A stretch of 64,000 nucleotides of DNA from Megalonaias nervosa (taxonomy: Eukaryota > Mollusca > Bivalvia > Unionida > Unionidae), in NCBI GenBank assembly GCA_016617855.1, contig JAECUM010003646.1, positions 115,109 through 179,108 of the forward strand, given 5' to 3'. Positions 53,886-64,000 of the stretch are shown piece by piece. The position numbers and the translations under genes are program-made. Numbering within the stretch: position 1 is the stretch's first letter; every line of letters begins with the position of its first letter. The notes under the pieces are model-generated. The model did no database searches, had not been told where the DNA came from, and saw only the letters and a program-made list of their open reading frames with translations.

Positions 53886-56311
53886 AAATAATTTGCATTT
53901 GATAAAACTGGCTGCAAATCTGAACTGACCAAGATTAGTGAACAGCATGTAAAGGCAGCCATTACTGAATCATGGTTTATACTCTATGTCAGAGTAGATG
54001 ATAAAAAATAGCGAGAGAAACAGCAAGTGTCTAAATGAGCTTAATGTTTAATACTGTAACCTGTCAATGAAATTAAATGCAATCTGGTCACAACATCAAA
54101 AAAGCTTAAATTCATTTGTTTTTTGTTTTGTTTATTTATGGATGGAGAATTTCTAAGTTCAGTATCTGGAAAACTAGATGGCATGGACATGTGGATTATC
54201 AATAGTAATTCAATTTTTAAGTGTTTCTGAAAAAAAAATAAATTGTTTTTTCAATTTGTTTTAGTGAAAGCTAAAATTACAAAATTAAAATAGTTTATGG
54301 TTATAACATTTAATATATGAAATGCTATAAAATAACATATAATAATAAAATAAAAACAGAACAAATGGCTTTCTAAAAGGTCAAAATAGTGAATGTTTAT
54401 CAGTGCATGATACAACAATGGCCATGTCAAAAGCTCACTTATCCATATGGCCAGGTGAGCTAAAAAATGGCAATTACTAATAAAGTCAACATGTTAAAAC
54501 ATTTTACTCATCGCTGTAGATATGCATGTGGAATACAAATCTTTAAGAGCCATGAGTCAACACCATTAAATGGAAAATTTTATTTTCACGGAGGACTGAC
54601 ATGATTTTTTAATGTTCATATGTTTTGTACTAATGGGGCACTTTAGCGTGTTAGGATCATCACTGAAGAAAAGAACTGTCTTGGCATATCATCCTGTACA
54701 TTTGCAAGGCCAAAAGCATACTTGATAAAAATGACATTGCTTTTAGATTTGAAAAAACAACAACATTAAAACCCAGACATTTTTTAAAGAAAAAACATTG
54801 TCTGTTGGTTGATTTTTGAGTGCAAGTTTAAAGAAAATGATGTCTCAAGCAGAATACCACACACCTCAACAAACTTGGATGTGGGAAAGTAAATTAAGAT
54901 TTCAACAATAAATACTCTATGACTGTATGAAGCTAATAGTATCATAAAAACACCCATTAGCAGAAACTGTAGATATGGCTGGTTCATATATTTTGAATAG
55001 TTCATGGATATTGATAGGAGCTCATTATTTGAAAAGTAAGTTGATCTGGAAAGCTGCATCATCTTGAGAGGGTAGTGATACCAGTGCATGTCACATACCA
55101 CAAGAAATAATACGTATTACTGATATTAAATTATAAATCATTCACTATCAACATATGGTTTATGCTTTTAAACGCCTTTAAGGAAGAAAACTTCATTTTA
55201 ATTAAATATTTATACTACTTTTTCAAGCATCAGTAATAGATAATGAGGCACCACATAATGAGGCATATGTATATAATGGAATACAAAACTCGCATTAGCT
55301 ATCATGGGTGTGTTTAATTTACTCTCTGCCAATAATTAGAATCCTCCTTCATTTTGGAAAATGATGGAAAGTACTGCATGCTTTTAATCTTGCCAGAAAG
55401 ACTTGCAGTTAAAATTTTGAACTGTGCTTAAATTTTACAAATATACTTGTTTTGATATTATATAATGTGAACTTGTACTGAGAAGGGGGGAGGATTAATG
55501 TTAAGTCATAATGAAGTTCACGTTATTCAGAATGCTTAATTGAAAAACAAAATGGATGTCTATATCAGATTGTCAAAGAAGGATTAGCTGGAGCTACACG
55601 TGTAATTAATGAAATCTACATATATGTATATAATGAAATCTACAAATTTCAAAACAATCTGTTATCAGCTGGACAGATTGCACAGTGTATGTTGTGGGGG
55701 TGTTAAATTAGAGTTCTAATTACTACTGATTTTCAAAACAATTCAATCAACATGCCAAGATGTAATACTTAGTACAAAAACCTCATTTTAAAAGTACTGA
55801 CTCAAATAAAGGGCATCAACTAATGAAAAAAGAACAATGATATTGCCAAGATCTGATACGACATATCAAGCTTACATATGTTAAAATCATTCATTCAATA
55901 ATTGTATACTAACAGCTGACTTGAATACATTGGCATTAATTAAAAGGCAACGAATACACAAATTTAGCTATTTTAACTGTTTGAAAACAAGTTGAGACAA
56001 TTAAATAAACTAAATGAAGCAAACTTTCAAATCTTAAGAATAACATTCTGAGAACTTAAACGAGGAAGTTTTGAAACAAATTTAAATTCTAGATAAAAAA
56101 TTATCAAACTAGCATATATGTTTAGCATATATCTTGTTTTAAAGGAATAAAAATAGGTGTTTTTTTCATGCTATAAATTATAACAATGACAAACTCTTCA
56201 CGTCTGAGATTCCAACACAGATTTATATACAAGAAATATCAACTTGTTTGATTCTCATCTGATCTTAGGATAACAAGAAGACTATTGCTGGAGAACAGCT
56301 TGTTCCTTCCA

Positions 56312-56446
56312 CTATGTGGGCACTTCTATATATTTGCCCCACCCATGGAAGCACTTGGTAAAATTGCGATGTTCCTTGTATTTCATGGCAAGTAGAAGTT
56401 TTCTTGGTCTCTCTGGCTGTTTGTTCCTTAAGTGTTGTATATACAC
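56312..56446 (-). CDS. FLII: FLII last coding exon (stop)
   Basis: 44 codons and TAG at 56314-56312. The acceptor CTTGCTTCAG lies above 56446. Translation is [20 protein letters not shown], then [20 protein letters not shown] and EVPT. Human FLII has V-Y-I-Q-H-M-R-S-K, R-P-R-R-L-R-L, F-T-R-C-F-H-A-W at the same places. This helix and tail close the last gelsolin-like domain. Confidence 0.94.
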   Translation of the reverse strand: MYIQHLRNKQPERPRKLLLAMKYKEHRNFTKCFHGWGKYIEVPT

Positions 56447-59400
56447 CTGAAGCAAGAGAAAAAGGCATTTTTGTAAGCATATGGGTTTGAAATATTGCAG
56501 ATTCTGGCAAAAATGTGTTTTTGTTTGTGTTTATGTGTGCGTGTTTGTAATGATGTTTTACAGCACTTTGGCACACAAGTGGCTATGCAGTGCAAAAGCT
56601 CAAAAAATGTAAAACTAAATTACACAAAATAATGTTCTGTTATTGCCTTCTCCCATGGAAACTGTTTTGTTCTTTGGTGGAATATTTAGTGCTTGAGACA
56701 ATGACAGAATGGCCAGAATACAAATCTCGGGTTTTGTCCAATTGTTGTACCATGTCTACTGATGCATCCTATTTATTAAGTTAAAACATTCTGCAGTGTC
56801 CAAGAAATGAGCTTAATGAAATGGTCAGTGCAGATCACAGGAGCATGAAATGGCTAATAGCTTTCACTGGAGAGTGTGGTACATTTCATGAAGTAACTAT
56901 ATATCAAGTTAATAACTCGTATGCAACAGTAAAATACTAAGCTAAACACTAGTTAATGCAGGTCACTAGTGTGAAATATAGTTCACAGTGGCCTAGTTAT
57001 GACTTATGGGTGTTGTACTTTTCATGATGCATCTACATAACTAAATACATACACTGTCATTATCCAGACCACTGTGGTGGGAAATATAAGCCAGTGACTG
57101 TAAGGTGTAGAACTTCTTACGATGCTATCTTTATCACAAAATATATTGCTCCGCAGGCAATAGTGAAAGAAAAGCTGAGCTAAATGCAAACCTAAACCTA
57201 GAGAAATGGAGTTTAATGCCATGGCAAGCTCAAACAAGGCATCATCATCAATCCATAATCTAGTAAGCCCTTTGCAATCTGGCCAAACAATGCTAATGCC
57301 AGACAGACATCATCAATCCATAAGCCAGAATGCCTTTGGAATCTGGCCAAACAAGGATTAGATTTGTGAAATAAGATACTTCAACAAGTACATTTATTGA
57401 TAATTTTGGAGCTGGGCAATATTAGAATGAATGACTTAATATGGCAGCAGTATAATTTAGTTCACTGCTTATGCCACTGCATGTTGCTTTCATATTTTTG
57501 TACAAGAACTGGTAGAGGGCACAGACATGACAGTTGTATTGTTTTAGTGAACTAAATCAAATTACACACAAATTGGTAAGAACTGTGATAATACAACAGG
57601 CATTGCACATGAAGTCCATCATACTGTAGACTAAAATGTATGTGACCTGCATTTTATAGCATATATATATATATATATATATATATCTGAGTACATTACT
57701 TATTGTAAAAAAATAAATGCTTAATAACAATTTTGATTTAATTCACTTACAGATTATATTTTGCATCACCATACAATCCAACAGGTTACAATACATACCT
57801 GTGCACTTTTAAAAGCTAGCTTAATCTCCACATCGCTAGTTTTTCTGCCAACCCACAGGTAGACAATCTGTCCATTGTCCAGGATCATCACATCATCATC
57901 AGCTAAATCATCCTGACAAATTAAGCATACACTAGTTAGACGGCAGTTAACTGATTAACCAATGAATATGAAGAGTAGATAAAAACACAAATACAACTAA
58001 TGCAGGGTTGAATTGAGGTTTTTACAAATTTGGGGCCAAATGCCCAGTTACTTCCAGAAAAGGCAAACAAATAGTGGCTCAGTTTTTGTAATCAAAAGCT
58101 TACTGGAAATGAAGATTGTAACAAGATAAATAAATCGATGACCTGCCAACCATATGTCATGTGTAGACATCACTTCTGCCGATAATTTTATTTCTTTTTA
58201 TCATCCTAACTATTTCTGAGCTATGCTAACAAATACCAAGTCAAAACCCTAATGTTTTTCTCATCATACTCATAACATCATCAACTAAATGCATAAATCT
58301 GTCCTCTGCCCCATACTATTAACTGCATAAATCTGTCCTCTGCCCCAAAATATCAACTTCATAAATCTGTCCTATGACCCAAAATATCAACTTCATAAAT
58401 CTGTCCCCTGCCCCCAAATTATCAACTGCATAAATCCATCCTCTGCCCCAAAATATCAACTTCATAAATCTGTCCTCTTCCCCAAATATTAATGGCATGA
58501 ATCTGTCCTCTGTTACAAAATATAAACTTCATAAATCTGTCCCCTGCCGCCAAATTATCAATTGCATAAATCCATCCTCTGCCCCAAAATATTAACTTCA
58601 TAAATCTGTCCTGTGCCCCAAAAATATAAACTTCATAAATCTGTCCTCTGCCCCAAAATAACAACTTATAAATCTGTCCTCTGTCCCAAATTATCAATTG
58701 CATAAATCTGCCCTCTGCCTCCAAATAGTGAAATAAATGAAAAAAATCTAATACACACATTTTGGACATCAGGATCTACATTTTGTGTCAAGCACAAATG
58801 TGAATACTTGCTTCATCACAAATCTGTATTTATGGGAACAAATTCAATCCTTATTTTAGCCTCTATAAAACATTGTTGCAGGTATAGGTCCAAAGTAACA
58901 ATGTTCTAATTAAACAGAAACTTCAACAAACAATTTGAAAAAATTGGCATCAACATCACCTATAAACATGAGACCATAAATCAAGTAAAGATTTACCTTG
59001 AAAGGTTTTCAGGCCTGACCTTTAACTGTTACTGTTCAACAGGAAAACTACTTGTGCATTTTTATCTGACACAAGTCTACTTGAACAGTCTCTTGTACAT
59101 CTTCCTGCTGTCAAATCTACACTTAAGTCATCTTAACATATTCTATCAAGTTACAAAGTTTCAATTTTGAAGAGAGTTTATTTTAACAACTGAAAACATA
59201 ATATTTTATTCAAAGATTTTTCAACTCAAAAAACACAGGTTGGGGAACACTGAATTTATAACTTCTGCACCATTTTCAATTCTACCAGCTCACAGTTCAA
59301 CAGAGCAGTAGAACAGTATGAAAATGAAATACATTATACATACTGATAACAACTGGTAAGTACATTGGTTTAGTCCATTAATTGTAAGGAAATTAGACCT

Positions 59401-61633
59401 GTAAACTTGATATGGGGTGAGTGTTTTAGCCCATTAGATGCAAGGAAATGGGCCCTGTAAATTTGATGTGGGGTGGGTGGTTTAGCCCATTAATATTAAG
59501 GAAATGGGCCAGCAAACTTGATATGGTGTGGATGGAAAAACATTTAAAGACATCTCCACCTTTCAAATTTTCCTGCTGTTCATCCTCCACAGATTAAGTC
59601 CTTTCTTTGGAATTATCCTGCTTTCTCAAAGAACTGACACTCTATTGGCTGAAAAGAATTTCTTGGAACTGAAGATAAATCCATAGATTCTTTACTTTAA
59701 TTGCTGGCATTGAAATCATCTATCATATTTTAATGCAACAATTTTTTCAAATCAGCCACTCTAGGAGTCATGTTGGATGTAAAATCAACACCATTTTCAT
59801 ACTGACTTTCAGTGAAAACCCCCATATTGATAGGACATTCTATTCAAGAGAATTAGGAAGATTTTTAATCTATTCCTTGTGGCTGCCCTATATATGCAGT
59901 CAGATTCATATCATTTTCATTCAGGACCGATTTGACTTCTGGTGAAAACCCCACATTGATATCACTCTCCAGTTTGGAGGAAGAAAAATATCAATGTTTA
60001 CAAGATGGCTGCCATGGTGGTCATACTGGATGTCACAATGGCACAATATTTAAGACCAATTAGACAAAATAAGAAGTTTTCAGTGAAAACCCCATGCTGA
60101 TATGACTTTCTGCTCAGGAGTAGCAATAACAAGATTTTCAACATGGCTGGAATGTTGGCCATATCAGATGTCAGATTGGCACCATTATCATTCAAGACCA
60201 GCATGACATCATGATAAGTTTTTTTGTGTGAAAATTTAGAGAAAATTCCATTTTGATATGACTGTCCATTCAAGTGAAGTAGCAATAACGAGATTTTCAA
60301 GATAATGAATGTCTGGGCAGCACCATTTTGATTTAGGATCCATTCAGGAGGACTAATAATAACACAATTTCAAGATGGATGCTATGGTCACCATATTGGA
60401 TGTCAAATAGGCATCATTACACCATACATGGATGTCAAACAGGCATCATTACACCATACTGGATGTCAAATAGGCATCAATACACCATACTGGTTGTCAA
60501 ATAGGCATCATTACACCATATTGAATGTCAAATAGGCATCATTACACCATACTGGATGTCAAATAGGCATCATTATCATTTTGGATAAACAAGACATAAT
60601 AAGGTTGTTTAGTGAAATCCCCATGTTGGTATAACCATCCAATCAAGATAAGGAGCAATAACGAGAATTGCAAGATGGTTTCTATTGCAGCCATATTGGA
60701 TCTCTGAGCAAAAACATTGTCACAGAGGATCAACTAGACCTTGGGCTGATTGTGTGAGTCAAGTTTCCTGGCAAACCGCCTAACAATTTAGGAGGAGTAG
60801 CTTCAACAAACTTGTGCTACTGGACATACATGTTATACAATGGACAACTGGCCTTCCAATAAGCCCTCTTGATCTATGGTTAGTTGAACTAAAATGTGTA
60901 CAGGTTTGGGCTGCTTTTCCATTCTCTCACATGGCAAGTCTGGGGCACAAAGTAGGCATAGCCAATCGGAACTCAGCATCCAACAACTATGCCACTGTCT
61001 GGTTAATGACTTTCAGTATTCAATAATTATTCCATTGTCTGATGAATAACTCTCAGCAACCAACAATTATACCACTGTCTGGTTAATGACTCCACATCCA
61101 ACAATTATGCCACTGTGTGGTTAATAACTCTTAGCATCCAACAATTATGCCATAGTCTGGTAAATGACTTTCAGCATCCAATATTTATGCAAATTTCTGG
61201 TGTACTGACTTTCAGCATTCAACAATTATGTCATTGTCTGGTTAACAATTTTCAGCATCCAACAATTACACCATTGTCTGCATAATGTCTTCTGTAGTAC
61301 TGAATTTTAGCATACAACAATTTTTTAAATGTCATTGTCTGGTTAATGACTTTCAGCATCCAACAGTTATGCCATTTTCTGTTTATTGACTTTCATATAA
61401 ATTTGTGAATATTGCTTAATTCTGGTGTGATTTTGAATGCAGGGAAAATACAATCTGTGGAATATTTTCAAATTTTGTGGAAACTGTGTGTCCAAGATGC
61501 AACCTGGTAATCATCAGACTGGGAAGAAGTGCAGACCTACCTGGCAAAAATCAGCACACTTCTCTGATACTATGAAGTACCCTTTCTCATTAGAACAGCG
61601 GAATAGTCGGGCATACTGCATGTAAGAAGCATC
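56312..61633 (-). CDS. FLII: FLII (flightless-1), last three coding exons
   Basis: Flightless-1 combines N-terminal leucine-rich repeats with six gelsolin-like domains; family members bind actin and act in actin remodelling and as transcriptional co-regulators. The exons 61633-61541, 57912-57799 and 56446-56312, all phase 0, encode the last 113 residues, i.e. most of the sixth gelsolin-like domain and the C-terminus, out of about 1,250-1,270 expected. [48 protein letters not shown] and VYIQHLRNK match vertebrate FLII closely. Upstream exons must lie beyond 64000. Confidence 0.92.
56447..57798. other. FLII intron between last two coding exons
   Basis: 1.35 kb. Contains a 55-60 bp direct duplication near 57235-57350 (ATCATCAATCCATAA and ATCTGGCCAAACAA) and a (TA)n run at 57658-57686. 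No gene. Confidence 0.8.
57799..57912 (-). CDS. FLII: FLII penultimate coding exon
   Basis: 38 codons, phase 0 at both ends. Acceptor TTAATTTGTCAG, donor CAG/GTATGT. Translation is [20 protein letters not shown] then [18 protein letters not shown], nearly identical in pattern to human [22 protein letters not shown]. The D-D-V-x-L-L-D and V-Y-x-W-V-G motifs are the standard gelsolin-repeat core. Confidence 0.95.
58285..58725. repeat. 34-bp minisatellite, about 13 copies
   Basis: The unit is CATAAATCTGTCCTCTGCCC followed by CAAAATATCAACTT. Two alternating sub-types (AACTTCATAAA and AACTGCATAAA) suggest higher-order duplication. The minus frame of 115 codons (58769-58422) is read-through. Confidence 0.95.
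59385..59535. repeat. about 58-bp repeat, 2.5-3 copies
   Basis: Units share TTTAGCCCATTA, AAGGAAATGGGCC and AACTTGATATGGGGTG. Confidence 0.88.
59740..60720. repeat. diverged long-unit repeat (about 180-200 bp)
   Basis: Recurring ordered words: CAAGATGG with CCATATTGGATGTCA, GGCACCATTATCATTCA, GTGAAAACCCC, TTGATATGAC and CATTCAAG. About five units, badly diverged, with a 30-bp sub-array (60395-60570) inside. Another piece lies at 63395-63450 (GGATGTCAGATTGGCACCCA). Confidence 0.75.
60395..60575. repeat. 30-31 bp minisatellite, 6 copies
   Basis: The unit is GGATGTCAAATAGGCATCAT followed by TACACCATACT. Derived from a segment of the surrounding long-unit repeat. Confidence 0.93.
60960..61395. 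repeat. about 40-bp minisatellite, 10 copies
   Basis: The unit is CAGCATCCAACAATTATGCC followed by ATTGTCTGGTTAATGACTTT. Ends about 145 bp downstream of the FLII exon at 61541 (in minus-strand sense). Confidence 0.93.
61541..61633 (-). CDS. FLII: FLII third-from-last coding exon
   Basis: 31 codons, phase 0 at both ends. Acceptor TTCTTCTCTGCAG, donor CAG/GTAGGT. Translation is [20 protein letters not shown] then [11 protein letters not shown]. Human FLII reads [24 protein letters not shown], an almost exact match that separates FLII from gelsolin, villin and supervillin. Confidence 0.95.
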
Positions 61634-61855
61634 CTGCAGAGAAGAAATGCATCCATTATGTACCAAACCTCATAAATTCCACTTATTCTTACTGTTTTAA
61701 CCATACCACTATCAACAACTACCTGTATCAAGCCCTGCATCAGCAAATGAATGGATCAAAAACATATACCACCTTGTGCATCAAATTTTTTAGACTCAAA
61801 CAACTAAAAGTGATGTGATGTAGGAAAAATACTGCATAATACAGGCTGACATGTA

Positions 61856-62866
61856 CAGTCAAACCTGTCCTAACACATGTACAGTCTTTAATGTCACGGT
61901 CGGATAAAAAAAAACAAAAAAAAAAACAGGCTTTTGTTTGGCCCTATAAAGTTGGCCTCTCGTGGCGACTTAAATAAAAGCAATGAAATCTGATCTGATT
62001 CGTGCATTTTCCAAAGTGATCGGTGATTAAAACAAGTTTATTGCGATGTGAAAGTTTCCTTTTTAACTTTATTTATATTTACGATGGCTACCAATGGCAG
62101 TGTAAACGCAGATTAAATTTACAGTCTCTGGAAACTAAATATCTGGCTGTTAAGGAAGTTGAGGGTGGGGCATCTCGCAAAGATGTCTGTGAAAAATTTT
62201 AAATGTATTGAGCAGACATTGTTACAATATTGTATTGTAAGAATCATTTTCTTTTAATACCTCATTAGCATGTGTCAATGTATACAATATTATGCCTTCA
62301 TTAATCATATCAGCCACATATCTCTTGTTCGCTTTTATGTACTTTTCATGATGACTTCTATAACTAAATACACGTACTGTTTAAACCAACTTGTTGACAG
62401 GTTTTCATTTCCCTGTGAATAGCCCCATCCCCTTGGTAGCCTCAGTAAGATGGGAATTGACTGACCAAAATCTAGGCCAATTTAAGTACATGTACTCCAA
62501 GCGTGTGAATAACAACTATGCAACCATGTGCTCATGCCGACATTGCATAATCGTAGTGAATGTTTTTCATATCAGGATGTGACCGATGCAATATTTTATT
62601 GTGGATTTTATTACACAACGGTAACCAAAATGTAATTTGTCAATATACAAGTGTATCTGACACTGGTTTTGTCTTCATGTAATCAAATTTGCATTGTTTG
62701 GTTTCTCTCAGTGTAAATGCTACTCACTGACGACAGGTCACCCCTTACTGACGAATTTAACTTGTATCTTTTTTTCAGCACCCCCCCCCAACACTTATCT
62801 CGACATCTGCCTATGTCGACAATATTTCCTCGGGCCCGAGGATGTCGACATAAACAGGTAGGACTG
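61856..62866 (+). mobile_element. pogo/Tigger-like element with TA duplications
   Basis: Left end CAGTCAAACCTGTCCTAACA; right end, reverse-complemented, CAGTCCTACCTGTTTATGTC; TA on both sides (61854-61855 and 62867-62868). Inside is a decayed CENP-B-type helix-turn-helix (SLETKYLAVKEVEGGASRKD, then stops). A palindromic TGTCGACA/CCTCGGGCCCGAGG region lies near the right end. Confidence 0.75.
62081..62230 (+). pseudogene. Tigger transposase N-terminus remnant
   Basis: An ATG at 62081 gives MATNGSVNAD and then a stop; after a shift, LETKYLAVKEVEGGASRKDV then CEKF, two stops and ADIVTIL. The pattern L-E-x-K-x-x-x-I-K-x-V-E-x-G-x-S-x-x-x-V and final S-T-I-L is the DNA-binding domain of pogo/Tigger transposases. 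Dead. Confidence 0.78.
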
Positions 62867-62868
62867 TA

Positions 62869-63083
62869 CAGTCAAACCTGTCCTAACAAATACTTTTATA
62901 TAGCAGACACCAGTCACAATGCCCGTTTTAATTTCCCCCTTGCCAATTTCCTATATACAAGTCGTGTACATAATGGTCGCATACTTTTTGCAGTCAGGAG
63001 ACAGGTATTTTCTAACCCCCCTGCCCAATGGTTTCTTCTTGTTTTAAGTGGTCACTGGGGCATAATGACAGTGACCATTTGAT
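62869..63083 (+). mobile_element. second Tigger-type terminus abutting the first
   Basis: CAGTCAAACCTGTCCTAACA is repeated exactly at 62869, directly after the TA that ends the previous element. It continues with GTGGTCACTGGGGCATAATG and GACAGTGACCATTTGATACA, typical non-coding end sequence of these elements. The right end is not clear. Confidence 0.6.
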
Positions 63084-63179
63084 ACATGCAAATTAAACTT
63101 TTGTTTCATGATAAAGGCATTGTTTAGATGAAGGCATATCATGTGAATCGATGTGTAAGCATTTTTTGTATCTTGCTTG

Positions 63180-63330
63180 CAGTCCTTGTACTCCAGTCAA
63201 ACTGTCAGCGAAACTCAAAGATGTTAGTAGGTTCTGTTCAAAAGCAAGGCAATTTATCATTTTGGACAATGCTCCAATGACTGGAAAAAAATTTCCTGAT
63301 ATTAAAGATGAGACCATTTCTTCCTTTTAA
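63180..63330 (+). pseudogene. Tigger DDE domain remnant
   Basis: The plus frame reads CSKARQFIILDNAPMTGKKF followed by PDIKDETISSF and a stop. L-D-N-A-P is the second catalytic Asp motif of the pogo/Tigger transposase. It may be the remainder of the transposase whose N-terminus is at 62081, separated by the second insertion. Not a host gene; the 74-codon minus frame here is its shadow. Confidence 0.75.
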
Positions 63331-64000
63331 CTGTTGAGTGTTGAAACCATCTCAAATGTTCTTCAGTGACAACAATATTTTAACTAGCAGCTGTGGTGGA
63401 GATAATGGATGTCAGATTGGCACCCATTTCATTTAGGGTCAAGTAGACATAATTGATCAATTTTGGATATCAGAATTCATGTCAACAGTCATGTCTCATG
63501 CTTTATCAATCACTTGCTTAAGAAATTTATTGGTAGTGATTAATACCTTGGCTTTTTTAATGGTTAAAACTTGCCCATATTAGGTTATTATATTAAATCA
63601 TACAAACATACACCTAGTACAGTTTGAAAAGTTGAGTCAAACCTGAACATTCAGCTACTAATTTTGAAAATCCCTTCGACCCCATCTTATTTACTTTCAG
63701 CTACAACTCATTTCTGTTTTAAGTATGAATTAATTTTAAGTGTTAATTTATAATGTAATCCGGTTGGTTCATATTTAATTGTATATTAATGATGTTTTCT
63801 GTTTGACTGTTGATCAATTTCAACATTGTTTTCTATTAAATAAGCATCAGGCCGGAGTGATTTCAAGTGTATTTATTATATATTTTATTATGTATGTCTA
63901 TACAATGTGGATTATCATTCAGGATTATAGTTTGTAAAGGTTAATAACATTTTAAAAACTAATTTTCCAACTGATTGTAATTTTGCCCTCTCAGAAAAAA
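63331..64000. other. gene-free right edge, probably FLII intron
   Basis: AT-rich DNA with one piece of the long-unit repeat (63395-63450). No exon of FLII or any other gene recognised. Confidence 0.55.

Larger units (their letters stand above)
50820..56311. other. convergent region between HAUS2 and FLII
   Basis: About 5.5 kb without recognisable exons. It contains two repeat arrays (listed) and AT-rich DNA. It should include the FLII 3' UTR on the minus strand, but no single polyadenylation signal stands out. The frames at 52301-52612 and 54784-55101 (minus) have no domain or splice support. Confidence 0.55.
57913..61540. other. FLII intron packed with minisatellites
   Basis: 3.6-kb intron with at least four unrelated tandem repeats (listed). 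Between them, 58726-59385 is AT-rich and featureless. Open frames here are repeat shadows. Confidence 0.85.

Noticed and set aside
58422..58769. 115-codon minus-strand frame with Gly-Arg-Gly-Gln repeats
   Set aside because: Read-through of the 34-bp minisatellite in an FLII intron.
62717..63082. 121-codon plus-strand frame
   Set aside because: Spans the junction of two Tigger termini, including their conserved non-coding ends; not a protein-coding gene.
1..64000. CRISPR array, operon or prophage explanation for the regular repeats
   Set aside because: The repeats are head-to-tail without unique spacers, and the genes are spliced and eukaryotic; no Cas or phage gene is present.
1..64000. Functional tRNA or rRNA genes
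   Set aside because: The only A-box/B-box pairs seen belong to SINEs (11628, 20523, 41393); none folds into an evident intact cloverleaf with an acceptor stem.

Overview
This is an animal (metazoan) nuclear genome window: AT-rich, with long introns, GT-AG splice junctions and dense tandem repeats and transposon debris. Gene content and repeats (a Gmr1-like Ty3/Gypsy element, tRNA-derived SINEs, hAT, pogo/Tigger and other TA-target elements) fit an invertebrate. I favour a lophotrochozoan, most likely a mollusc; that is inference, not proof. There are no operons, CRISPR arrays or prokaryotic genes, and most long open frames in the window are tandem repeats read through.

Three conserved genes were assembled exon by exon from splice signals, reading phase and remembered family sequences. 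(1) UBE4A, a U-box ubiquitin conjugation factor E4 of the Ufd2 family, lies on the minus strand. Four coding exons (26519-26639, 23258-23431, 7700-7803, 7134-7298) encode its first 188 residues. A probable noncoding first exon and promoter lie at about 30199-30290. The rest of the gene was not found and must continue to the left of the window. (2) HAUS2, an augmin complex subunit, is complete on the plus strand in six coding exons between 32335 and 49484; the phases agree and give 230 residues. (3) FLII (flightless-1, a gelsolin-superfamily actin regulator) is on the minus strand; its last three coding exons (61633-61541, 57912-57799, 56446-56312) lie here and the rest is beyond the right edge. 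UBE4A and HAUS2 are divergent, with start regions about 2 kb apart; HAUS2 and FLII converge.

Layout: 1-7100 is gene-free in my reading (LINE remnant, a TIR element, minisatellites). 7134-30290 is UBE4A. Its intron 2 (about 15.5 kb) is a nested pile of mobile elements inside and beside a minisatellite whose unit is a copy of the end of UBE4A exon 2 plus its 5' splice site. 30300-32290 is the divergent intergenic region. 32335-49484 is HAUS2: intron 1 holds a 3.26-kb imperfect palindrome made of two inverted TIR elements, and intron 3 holds a second Gmr1-like Gypsy remnant. 49485-56311 is HAUS2 3' sequence and the convergent intergenic region. 56312-61633 is the end of FLII, with several minisatellites. 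61634-64000 is FLII intron with pogo/Tigger remnants.

The most unusual observation is the UBE4A exon-end/splice-donor satellite: at least a dozen intronic units carry GTAAG downstream of the same exon-like sequence. Next are the large palindrome, a likely excision footprint of a mariner-type MITE seen by comparing two copies of its host element, and the integrase-before-reverse-transcriptase order of the Gypsy elements.
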